A stretch of DNA of 64,000 nt. Source: Bacteroidota bacterium (GTDB lineage: Bacteria; Bacteroidota; Bacteroidia; Bacteroidales; Dysgonomonadaceae). The position numbers and the translations under genes were made by a program. Below the pieces are notes generated by a model. The model saw nothing but the letters and a program-made list of their open reading frames with translations, was not told the origin of the DNA and did not search any database. The DNA lies in contig JAEWGM010000021.1 in NCBI GenBank assembly GCA_023388315.1, positions 1-64,000 of the forward strand. Reading direction: 5' to 3'. Below are positions 25,294-33,817 of this stretch, in pieces. Every line of letters begins with the position of its first letter. Within the stretch, counting starts at the first letter, position 1.

Positions 25294-27828
25294 ATGATGA
25301 AATCAAAAATAGCAACTTTTTGTTTTTTATTATCCTTATTAACAGTTGGTTGTGGGCAAGGAAATTCTGCAAAACACATTTTGTCAACGGACTTGTCCAC
25401 CAACCTCCGCGCCCCCGCATATCCCTTGGTGGCGGTTGATCCGTATTTCAACGCGTGGTCGTGTACAAATAATTTATACGATGATCAGGTTCGCCACTGG
25501 ACGGAAAAAGAATTTCCTCTGATTGGCGCTTTGCGTGTGGATGGGGAAACCTATCGGTTTATGGGGACGGAAAGATTGCCGTTGAAATCCATTCTTTCCA
25601 CCTCGCACGAGGAAAGATGGGAAGGAGCATACACATTGGAAAAACCCAATAATGACGCTTGGATTTCTGCAGATTTTAACGATTCGCTGTGGAAGCGCGG
25701 AAACGCGGCTTTCGGCACACAAAATGAACCCAATTTGTCAACTTTGTGGGATACTCGCGATATTTGGGTAAGAAGAACGTTTGAATTAAACGAAGATTTA
25801 GCCGATAAAGATATCTACTTGCATTATTCGCACGACGATATTTTCGAACTCTATATAAACGGTATTGAGGTTGTGAAAACCGGTTACGAATGGAAATACA
25901 ACGTTCAAATTAAGTTGTCGGACGAGGTGAAAGCTTCGCTTAGAAAAGGGAAAAACATCATTGCCGCACACACGCACAACCGTACGGGTGGGGGATATGT
26001 CGATTTTGGACTGTATGAAAAAGAACCCGACAAAAGCGCTTTCGAAAGAACCGCGCTGCAAAAAAGTGTCTCTGTATTGCCCACACAAACTTTTTACACG
26101 TTTGAGTGTGGTCCTGTGGAACTTGAATTGGTTTTCACATCTCCGCTGTTAATGGACGATTTGGATTTGTTGTCCCGTCCCGTTAATTACATCACGTATC
26201 AAGTGAAATCTACAGATGGCGTTAACCACGACGTGCAAATTTATTTTGAAACCACACCTCAATGGGCTGTGCATTCCGATGCGCAAGAGGTTGGTTTTGA
26301 GAGAATTGACCGAGACGAACTTACGTACTTGAAGACGGGAACCGTTGAACAATCTGTTTTGCAGAAAAAAGGCGACGATGTACGTATCGACTGGGGATAT
26401 TTCTATATGACAGGAAAATCGGAAAATACTTCCGCGATGAACTTTGGCGATTACTGGACGCCCAAGAAAGAGTTCCAAACTTCTGGAAAAATTTCAACTC
26501 AGCAGCCGCAATCGCTTTCCGGTCAAATCAACAACGAAATGACGGTTTTGTCGTTCAGTAAAGACTTAGGCAGCGTGTTGTCTCAAGTAAAAAGCGATTA
26601 CATTATGCTGGGTTACGACGATATTTATTCCATTCAATATTTTCACGATAACCTTAAGGCATATTGGACAAAAGACGGGCAAGTTGATATTTTTCAGGCA
26701 TTTAAACAAGCAGAAACCGACTACACGTCCATTATGAATCGATGTGCAAAATTCAATAAGCAAATGATGGCCGATGCCAACAAAGCCGGAGGTGAAAAAT
26801 ACGCTGAACTGTGCGCTTTGGTATATCGTCAGGCGATTGCTGCACACAAATTAGTGAAAGACAAAGACGGCACATTGCTGTTCCTCTCCAAAGAAAATAA
26901 CAGCAACGGCTCCATCGGAACGGTTGACATCACGTATCCTTCTTCGCCACTTTTCCTCATTTATAACACGGAATTGGTAAAAGGGTTGATGAATCATATT
27001 TTTTACTACAGCGAAAGTGGTAAATGGACAAGACCCTTTGCCGCGCACGATGTGGGTACCTATCCAATAGCCAACGGACAAACTTATGGCGGCGATATGC
27101 CCATTGAAGAATCCGGAAATATGTTGATTTTAACAGCGGCTCTTGCCCAAGTAGAAGGAAACGCCGATTATGCCGCGAAACATTGGGATGTGCTCACTAC
27201 GTGGACGGATTATTTGGTGGAGGAAGGTCTCGATCCCGATAATCAACTCTGTACCGATGACTTTGCCGGACATTTCGCACATAACGCCAACCTCTCCATC
27301 AAAGCCATTATGGGTATTGCCGGATATAGCAAATTGGCTGATATGCTGGGTAAGAAAGATGTGGCCGAGAAATACCTCAATATCGCTAAAGAAATGGCTG
27401 TTGAGTGGGAGAAAATGGCGAACGACGGTACTCATTATCGTCTCACATTTGACCGTCCCAGCACCTGGAGTCAAAAATATAATTTGGTGTGGGATAAATT
27501 GTTAGGATTCAATATTTTTGATCCGCAAATAGCTGTAAAAGAAATGGCGCATTACCGCACGGTGCAGAATGAATTCGGTCTTCCGTTGGATAATCGCGCT
27601 ACTTACACCAAAACCGACTGGATTATGTGGAGTGCCACTCTTACTGGAAATATGGATGACTTTCACGCGTTGGTTGATTTAGTATATAAATACGCCAACG
27701 AAACACCTTCGCGTGTTCCGATAAGCGATTGGCACGATACGGTTTCTGCCGAAAGAATGAATTTTAAAGCCCGTTCCGTGGTAGGTGGATATTTCCTGAA
27801 AATGTTGGAAGACAAAATAAAGAAATAG
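25294..27828 (+). CDS. DUF4965/DUF5127 glutaminase-like lipoprotein
   Basis: The product has 844 aa. The lipobox is LTVGCG (residues ~16-21). The order is a DUF4964-like start (LRAPAYPLVAVDPYFNAWS), a galactose-binding-like jelly-roll insert at about residues 95-250 (WISADFNDSLWKRGNAAFG, then YLHYSHDDIFELYINGIEV), a DUF5127 beta region, and a C-terminal alpha/alpha toroid of the DUF4965/DUF1793 type (GGDMPIEESGNMLILTAALA, then WSQKYNLVWDKLLG). The family is named for fungal glutaminase A, but Bacteroidota members sit in PULs and are probably glycan-active. The jelly-roll insert supports carbohydrate binding. It opens a tight enzyme operon reaching 33576. The substrate is unknown. Confidence 0.82.
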   Translation: MMKSKIATFCFLLSLLTVGCGQGNSAKHILSTDLSTNLRAPAYPLVAVDPYFNAWSCTNNLYDDQVRHWTEKEFPLIGALRVDGETYRFMGTERLPLKSILSTSHEERWEGAYTLEKPNNDAWISADFNDSLWKRGNAAFGTQNEPNLSTLWDTRDIWVRRTFELNEDLADKDIYLHYSHDDIFELYINGIEVVKTGYEWKYNVQIKLSDEVKASLRKGKNIIAAHTHNRTGGGYVDFGLYEKEPDKSAFERTALQKSVSVLPTQTFYTFECGPVELELVFTSPLLMDDLDLLSRPVNYITYQVKSTDGVNHDVQIYFETTPQWAVHSDAQEVGFERIDRDELTYLKTGTVEQSVLQKKGDDVRIDWGYFYMTGKSENTSAMNFGDYWTPKKEFQTSGKISTQQPQSLSGQINNEMTVLSFSKDLGSVLSQVKSDYIMLGYDDIYSIQYFHDNLKAYWTKDGQVDIFQAFKQAETDYTSIMNRCAKFNKQMMADANKAGGEKYAELCALVYRQAIAAHKLVKDKDGTLLFLSKENNSNGSIGTVDITYPSSPLFLIYNTELVKGLMNHIFYYSESGKWTRPFAAHDVGTYPIANGQTYGGDMPIEESGNMLILTAALAQVEGNADYAAKHWDVLTTWTDYLVEEGLDPDNQLCTDDFAGHFAHNANLSIKAIMGIAGYSKLADMLGKKDVAEKYLNIAKEMAVEWEKMANDGTHYRLTFDRPSTWSQKYNLVWDKLLGFNIFDPQIAVKEMAHYRTVQNEFGLPLDNRATYTKTDWIMWSATLTGNMDDFHALVDLVYKYANETPSRVPISDWHDTVSAERMNFKARSVVGGYFLKMLEDKIKK

Positions 27829-27870
27829 TTATCAGTACTAACATAACTCGTTAGTTGGATTTTTGTAACA

Positions 27871-29310
27871 ATGAAAAAAAATGTATTCATCATAATCGCT
27901 TTCTTCTTTTCCACACACGTAATGTGTGCCGGGGAGAAGAAGGCTGATGAATTCCGGACGCAGGTGAATATATCTTTGGCAGAGCAAAACATTCATCGCG
28001 CTATGGAATTGATTGATAATTCGGTATCGGTTTACTTTACGGGAGACGAAATGTCGATGGCAAGGTTTTATAATCCGTATACGGAAACTCGTTCCGAAGA
28101 GCGTGGAAGTATCTGGATGTACACAAGTGCTATTGAAGCGGTGAACGCTGTTTTGCGAGCCATTCAGGCATACGATACAAAAGTGGAAAACGCTGACCTT
28201 AGCGGACAATATTCCGATAAATATACGCGTCTCCTGCAACAATTGTACGACAACGCCGATTATTATTTGGGAACTTTTCGTTTAACGTCATACACTCAAA
28301 CCGCGAAATGGACGGTTTACGGAGTACATCGAAGCCGAGTGAAGGGCCAAGCCAAAGTGGAAGGGATCGAAAACGTGTACGACGACCAAATGTGGTTGAT
28401 ACGAGAACTATTAGAATCGTATCAGTTGACCGGGAATAATTTCTTTCTCGAAAAAGCGGAGTATCTCACCGATTATGTTTTGGACGGCTGGGATTGCACC
28501 ATTGACTCAAACGGAAAAGAACGCGGAGGAATTACGTGGGGGCCGGGATATGTTTCCAAGCACGCTTGCAGCAACGGCCCTATGGTAAGTCCTTTGGTTT
28601 GGCTACACGAGTTGTATAAAGATAAAAATGAGTTCATTACGTATCGTTACATTGATTCTCACGATAAAGTATCGCGCAAAGAGAAAACAGTAAAGAAAAG
28701 CGATTATTACCTCACTTTTGCCAAGAAGGTGTACGATTGGCAGAAAGAACACCTATTGCGAGCCGATGGCGTATACGATGATATGATGGGTGGATGTTCA
28801 CCCCGACATCCGGAGTTGGAAATTATTTCCGGCAAAACATACCGCAAAGGTATATTTTGTCGCGATAAAGTTGGTCCGGCTATATCTTACAACAGCGGAA
28901 CAATGCTTTCCGGCGCGGCTGATTTGTATAGGGCAACCGGTGAAAGTCAGTACCAAACAGACGCGGTGAACCTGTCGGACGCGAGTTTTTCTTATTTTGC
29001 TAAAAAAGACGCGGAAATCCCGGGTTATTTCACATACGATGTCAGTGGATTCAGAAACTGGTTCAACGGTGTGTTGCTGCGTGGTTTGGTAGATGTTTAT
29101 CCGCGGTATAACAATATTGCGCCATATATCGAAACATTTCAGCAGAATCTCGATTATTCCTATAAAAACCATAAATACAAGGGATTATTGCCTGTAAATC
29201 CATTGACGGGTTGGAAAGAAAATATCGAGGAAAACAGTGTGGAAGGAATGTTTAGTTTCGCATTTGCGGCAAAATATGCGGTGTTGGCTGAATATGAGTT
29301 GAAAAAATAA
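27871..29310 (+). CDS. GH76-like alpha-mannanase
   Basis: The product has 479 aa with a signal peptide of ~20 residues (MKKNVFIIIAFFFST...). The fold signature is an alpha/alpha toroid with the GH76 pair of adjacent acids, YDDQMWLIRELLESY (Asp171-Asp172). Typical downstream elements are FLEKAEYLTDYVLDGWD, GGITWGPGY and YNSGTMLSGAADLYRATG. GH76 enzymes cleave alpha-1,6-mannan (fungal mannan backbone, mycobacterial lipomannan). Divergence at GGITWG and the following KHACSNGPM means the substrate might differ. The gene is second in the operon, 42 bp after the DUF4965 gene. Confidence 0.75.
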   Translation: MKKNVFIIIAFFFSTHVMCAGEKKADEFRTQVNISLAEQNIHRAMELIDNSVSVYFTGDEMSMARFYNPYTETRSEERGSIWMYTSAIEAVNAVLRAIQAYDTKVENADLSGQYSDKYTRLLQQLYDNADYYLGTFRLTSYTQTAKWTVYGVHRSRVKGQAKVEGIENVYDDQMWLIRELLESYQLTGNNFFLEKAEYLTDYVLDGWDCTIDSNGKERGGITWGPGYVSKHACSNGPMVSPLVWLHELYKDKNEFITYRYIDSHDKVSRKEKTVKKSDYYLTFAKKVYDWQKEHLLRADGVYDDMMGGCSPRHPELEIISGKTYRKGIFCRDKVGPAISYNSGTMLSGAADLYRATGESQYQTDAVNLSDASFSYFAKKDAEIPGYFTYDVSGFRNWFNGVLLRGLVDVYPRYNNIAPYIETFQQNLDYSYKNHKYKGLLPVNPLTGWKENIEENSVEGMFSFAFAAKYAVLAEYELKK

Positions 29311-29329
29311 ATCTTAAAAGGTATCGGCA

Positions 29330-30496
29330 ATGAAAAAGAAAAAAGAAATAGACAAACAATCCAGAAGAAAAGCCATTGCCACTTTAGGTGCGGTAACTGG
29401 AGCAACTGCATTTGGCGCTTTCGCAAAAGGAGTCGACGTAAAAAGTGAAAGCAAAAACGTATCAGGGTTGAGCAGTCTGCCTCTTTTTTCTATCAGAAAT
29501 GCCCGGTCGGGACAACTCACGACCTTTGATATCGACTCCAAACAAAAAGCATTTCCCATACAACCGGGTGAGAAAAAAATACTTGCGGAGCACAACAATC
29601 CCGGAATAATCACCCGTTTATGGATGACCATATCGGGTTGGTTTTGGGAAAATTGGGATTTGCGCGAAGAGAAATGGCCCGATACAACCATTCTGAAAAA
29701 ACTGATTTTAAGGATATATTGGGACGGGAATAACTTTCCGTCGATTGAAGCGCCCATCGGCGATTTTTTTGGCGTAGGTCACTGTGAATTCAAACATTAC
29801 GTGTCCAAATATTTGGGTATGTCAAGCGGTGGCTTTTACTGTTACCTGCCAATGCCGTTCAACAAAGTAAAAATAGAAGTTGAAAACTTGCACGATAAAT
29901 CCGTTCCTCACGTTTTTCTGAATGCAAACTATACGGCTTACGATGCGCTTCCCACCGATGCCGGACGGCTGCATTGTTTATACAACGTCGGAACCAATGC
30001 GGGATCCGAACCGCAATATGTGGTAAAAACAAAAGGGAAAGGGCATTTTGTGGGATGTTGCTTGTCGATGCAAAGTTGGTTGCCCAATTATTTAGGATAT
30101 TTAGAAGCACCGGAATATATTTACATCGATGATAATTTCGAGGAGAAAACTCCCGCAATTGTAGGAACCGGATTGGAAGATTATTACAACGGAGGATGGT
30201 ATTTCAGGGATGGCGAATTTAATGCTCCATTGCACGGCGTTCCGTTGAAAGATGCGCTAAGATCGATGATAACAATGTATCGTTTTCACGAAGAAGACGC
30301 CATTTTTTTCGATAAAAGCTTCGTGATGAAATTCCAATCGCCTCGTCCACCTGAACATACCCGCGAATTTAAATTTTCGTCTACTGCCTATTGGTATCAG
30401 CAGGAGCCATCGGAATTGTTGTTCAAATTGCCGCCCAAAGATAAATTGGTTGACTGGTACAGAATACGCGATACTGATCATCAGTCCATTCCATAA
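29330..30496 (+). CDS. GH172 (DUF2961) glycosidase
   Basis: The product has 388 aa. The N-terminus carries a twin-Arg-like motif and hydrophobic stretch (QSRRKAIATLGAV...), suggesting Tat or Sec export. The mature part has the DUF2961 pattern: NNPGIITRLWMTISGW, then APIGDFFGVGH, FYCYLPMPFNKVKIEVEN, and GTGLEDYYNGGWYF with FNAPLHGVP. GH172 members include an alpha-D-fructofuranosidase and exo-alpha-D-arabinofuranosidases, both acting on furanosides. Catalytic acidic residues probably lie in the GTGLEDYYNGG region by analogy. It fits the arabinofuranosidase theme of the locus. The neighbouring GH43 starts 22 bp later. Confidence 0.85.
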   Translation: MKKKKEIDKQSRRKAIATLGAVTGATAFGAFAKGVDVKSESKNVSGLSSLPLFSIRNARSGQLTTFDIDSKQKAFPIQPGEKKILAEHNNPGIITRLWMTISGWFWENWDLREEKWPDTTILKKLILRIYWDGNNFPSIEAPIGDFFGVGHCEFKHYVSKYLGMSSGGFYCYLPMPFNKVKIEVENLHDKSVPHVFLNANYTAYDALPTDAGRLHCLYNVGTNAGSEPQYVVKTKGKGHFVGCCLSMQSWLPNYLGYLEAPEYIYIDDNFEEKTPAIVGTGLEDYYNGGWYFRDGEFNAPLHGVPLKDALRSMITMYRFHEEDAIFFDKSFVMKFQSPRPPEHTREFKFSSTAYWYQQEPSELLFKLPPKDKLVDWYRIRDTDHQSIP

Positions 30497-30518
30497 AATA
30501 AACGGAGAGAATAAAAAA

Positions 30519-31526
30519 ATGAATTTAAATGATGCTTTAATCTTAGTTGTTTTTTTCATAGGCTCATTTGTTGCGGATGTATTTTCTCAAACACCCGCGG
30601 CGCCGTTGTTCCGCGACCCCATTTACGACGGAGCCGCCGATCCTATTGTGCGATGGAACAATGTTGAGAAAAACTGGTGGATGTTATACACAGCACGTCA
30701 CGCGAATCAAAATACGCCCGGCGTAGCATATTGTTACGGTACAAATATCGGCATCGCTTCTTCGGATGATAACGGTAAAACGTGGCGATACAGAGGCGAA
30801 CTCGATTTAGATTTCGAAAACGGGAAAAATACATTTTGGGCGCCCGAAGTAATCTTTGCAAACAACACGTATCATCTTTTTGTAACGTACATAAACGGTG
30901 TAACCAGCTATTGGAGTGGGAGAGCGTCCATACATTACTACACGAGCAAAGATATGTGGGAGTGGGAACATCACGGCAGCATTAATTTATCGGGTGGAAG
31001 CGTTATTGACGCTACAGTTTTTCAAAGGAGCACCAACGACTTCTATATGTGGTACAAAGACGGCATAGGTCAAATCCGATTGGCGCGGAGTACAAACTTA
31101 TTTGATTGGGACGATTCTGAAAATATAACTTTCGAAGGAAATCAGGAAGGTCCCGTTATTTTTGAATTCAACGGCTATTATTGGCTACTTACCGATGAAT
31201 GGAAAGGAATGCGGGTATATAGATCGTCGGATCTCATCCATTGGGAAAAACAAGGATTGGTGCTCAGTGATGAAGGTACCCGCCAAGATGATTATCCCAC
31301 CGGTGCGCACGGCGATGTGATTGTTGTGGACGATAAAGCGTATCTTTTTTATTTCACTCATCCCGGCAGAAAATCGCATTTAGACGAAATATACGATGAG
31401 CACGGAGTTATTCCATATTCACATAAACGCTCATCCATTCAGGTAGCTCGATTGCATTTTAAAAACGGTACGCTTATTAGCGACCGCACAGATACTTTCA
31501 ACGACTTTTATTTAAAAAACAGATAA
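30519..31526 (+). CDS. GH43-like five-bladed beta-propeller glycosidase
   Basis: The product has 335 aa from the ATG at 30519, just after a GGAGAGA stretch. An upstream in-frame ATG at 30450 lies inside the GH172 gene and is rejected. A signal peptide ends near DVFSQ. The propeller shows the three GH43 acids: general base in YDGAADPIVRW, pKa modulator in GGSVIDATVFQ and general acid in NQEGPVIFEF. FWAPEVIFANNTYHLF is the usual blade. GH43 enzymes act on alpha-L-arabinofuranosides or beta-xylosides by inversion. Fourth gene of the operon, 1 bp before the GH127-like gene. Confidence 0.85.
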   Translation: MNLNDALILVVFFIGSFVADVFSQTPAAPLFRDPIYDGAADPIVRWNNVEKNWWMLYTARHANQNTPGVAYCYGTNIGIASSDDNGKTWRYRGELDLDFENGKNTFWAPEVIFANNTYHLFVTYINGVTSYWSGRASIHYYTSKDMWEWEHHGSINLSGGSVIDATVFQRSTNDFYMWYKDGIGQIRLARSTNLFDWDDSENITFEGNQEGPVIFEFNGYYWLLTDEWKGMRVYRSSDLIHWEKQGLVLSDEGTRQDDYPTGAHGDVIVVDDKAYLFYFTHPGRKSHLDEIYDEHGVIPYSHKRSSIQVARLHFKNGTLISDRTDTFNDFYLKNR

Positions 31527-31527
31527 A

Positions 31528-33576
31528 ATGAAAAAAATAATCCCATTACTTTCACTTTTCTTGCTCATTAGCATCGCAGGTTTTGCCCAGTCTGAAACCA
31601 AAGCTACGCTTGTTGACAGACCCAGTACCGATGCGATAAACACCAATTATGTATCAAACAGAGCGCCGCTACAACCGCTGCATTTCATTAAGTTGCCTGT
31701 GGGAGATATAAAACCCAAGGGTTGGATTGAAAAAACATTGCAACTGCAAAGAGAAGGACTATCGGGAAAGTTGGGCGAAATTAGTGCTTGGCTCGACAAA
31801 GAAAACAACGCTTGGTTGGGCACCGGCAACGATTACGGTTGGGAAGAAGTGCCTTACTGGCTGAAAGGTTACGGAAATATGGCATACATCTTTGATGATA
31901 AGGCTATGCTGGACGAAACCAAACAATGGCTCGAAGCAGTGTTTAAAAGCAGACGCGACGATGGTTATTTCGGTCCGTATATCGAAAAAAACGGCAAGCC
32001 CGATTTATGGGGGAATATGATTATGGTGTGGTGTCTGCAATCGTATTACGAATATACAAAAGACCAACGAGTAATAGATTTAATGACCGATTACTTCAAG
32101 TGGCAGTTGCAACTTCCCGATGATATGTTTCTGGAAGATTATTGGGAAAACAGCCGTGGTGGAGACAATTTGCTGAGCGTATATTGGCTGTACAACATTA
32201 CGGGTGATAAATTTTTGCTGGATTTAGCCGAAAAAACACATAAAAACACGGCCAACTGGCGTCAACGTTCCACCTTGCCCAATTGGCACAACGTGAATAT
32301 TGCCCAAAGTTTTCGCGAACCGGCAACCTATTATATGCTCTCCAAAGATTCTGCCGATTTATTGGCGACCTACAACGTGCATCACCTGATAAGAAACACA
32401 TTCGGGCAAGTTCCGGGCGGAATGTTCGGCGCCGATGAAAATGCGCGGATGGGTTATATCGATCCCCGTCAGGGGACAGAAACGTGCGGCTTTGTGGAGC
32501 AAATGGCATCGAACGAAATACTGCTTAGAATGACCGGCGACCCGTTTTGGGCGGAACACTGCGAAACGGTAGCTTTCAACTCTTATCCGGCATCGTTAAT
32601 GCCCGATCTTAAAGCCTTGCGCTACATTACTTCGCCCAATCATACGATAAGCGATTCGGAAAACCATCATCCCGGAATTGATAATCGCGGACCTTTCTTA
32701 TCTATGAATCCATTCAGTAGCCGTTGCTGTCAGCACAATCACGGTCAGGGCTGGCCTTATTACATAGAACACTTGATGCTGGTTACTCCCGATAATGGCG
32801 TTGCCGCGGCCATTTATTCGGCTTGTACGGCAAAAGTTAAAGTAGCCAACGGAAAAACGGTTGAAATTACCGAAGAAACCAACTACCCGTTTGAAGAAAG
32901 CATCCGCTTTACCATCAACACAAACGGAAACGTTACCTTCCCTTTTTACTTGCGCATTCCCACGTGGACGGAAAACGCGTCAGTTGAAGTTAACGGTAGA
33001 AAAGTAAACATATCGCTTGAACCCGGAAAATATGTGCGTTTAGAAAGAAATTGGCGAAATGGCGATAAGGTTGTGCTAAATGTGCCGATGAAAATCACAC
33101 AACAAGTGTGGCACGTGAACCAGGATAGTCGCAGTATTAATTATGGCCCGTTGACTTTTTCATTAAAAATTAAAGAGAATTACCAAAAAGCGAGCAGTAT
33201 TGAAACAGCTATCGGAGACTCTAAATGGCAAAAAAATGCCGATGCGAGCAAATGGCCTACGTATGAAATTTACCCCGAAAGCGATTGGAATTACGGCTTG
33301 GTAATTGATGATAACAAAAAGTTGGCGGATAATTTTGAAATCGTGAAAAAACAGTGGCCTGCCGATGATTTCCCCTTTACGGTAGATAATTCTCCCTTAG
33401 AATTGAAAGCTAAAGGCAAAAAAGTAATTGGGTGGGAAATTGATCAACACGGCCTAACAGGTGAGCTTCCCATAAAAGAAAATTTGCAATTTGAAGATAA
33501 GACGGAAAATATTACATTAATCCCAATGGGTGCCGCCCGATTAAGGATTTCGGCCTTCCCTGTTTATGAAAAATAA
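31528..33576 (+). CDS. GH127-like (DUF1680) beta-L-arabinofuranosidase
   Basis: The product has 682 aa with a signal peptide ending at AGFAQS. The catalytic domain is the DUF1680 alpha/alpha toroid. In GH127 the zinc site is formed by a Glu-x-Cys and two adjacent cysteines, one of which is the nucleophile. Here these correspond to GTETCGFVEQ and SSRCCQHNHGQ, 82 residues apart, as expected. C-terminal beta domains follow, containing FYLRIPTWTENASVEVNG and INYGPLTFSLKI. The likely activity is release of beta-L-arabinofuranose or another furanoside. Related GH142/GH146 enzymes share the fold. It ends the enzyme operon that began at 25294. Confidence 0.88.
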   Translation: MKKIIPLLSLFLLISIAGFAQSETKATLVDRPSTDAINTNYVSNRAPLQPLHFIKLPVGDIKPKGWIEKTLQLQREGLSGKLGEISAWLDKENNAWLGTGNDYGWEEVPYWLKGYGNMAYIFDDKAMLDETKQWLEAVFKSRRDDGYFGPYIEKNGKPDLWGNMIMVWCLQSYYEYTKDQRVIDLMTDYFKWQLQLPDDMFLEDYWENSRGGDNLLSVYWLYNITGDKFLLDLAEKTHKNTANWRQRSTLPNWHNVNIAQSFREPATYYMLSKDSADLLATYNVHHLIRNTFGQVPGGMFGADENARMGYIDPRQGTETCGFVEQMASNEILLRMTGDPFWAEHCETVAFNSYPASLMPDLKALRYITSPNHTISDSENHHPGIDNRGPFLSMNPFSSRCCQHNHGQGWPYYIEHLMLVTPDNGVAAAIYSACTAKVKVANGKTVEITEETNYPFEESIRFTINTNGNVTFPFYLRIPTWTENASVEVNGRKVNISLEPGKYVRLERNWRNGDKVVLNVPMKITQQVWHVNQDSRSINYGPLTFSLKIKENYQKASSIETAIGDSKWQKNADASKWPTYEIYPESDWNYGLVIDDNKKLADNFEIVKKQWPADDFPFTVDNSPLELKAKGKKVIGWEIDQHGLTGELPIKENLQFEDKTENITLIPMGAARLRISAFPVYEK

Positions 33577-33817
33577 AAACGTGAACTATAGATAAGAGTC
33601 AATTTTAGAATAAGGTAATAAGGTCGTTTTAGCATATTGCCTAAGTCTACGAAGGTTGATTGAAATAAACAAGGTTGTATTTTGCAAATTCAAAACCTTA
33701 TTTCCAATATGTTTTACCTTAGTAGCTTAGAATTACAAAGTGATAATAACCTTATTGGCTTATTTATCAATATAATAGCAGGTTGCTTAATGAAACTCAG
33801 GTTAAAATGAAAAACAG

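Noticed and set aside
30450..30518. Upstream start for the GH43-like gene
   Set aside because: It overlaps the GH172 coding end; the ATG at 30519 has a purine-rich leader and starts a signal peptide.
33577..33817. Possible inverted repeat element between GH127-like and sulfatase genes
   Set aside because: AATAAGGT and ACCTTATT tracts occur, but the pairing is imperfect and interrupted. I could not define element ends.
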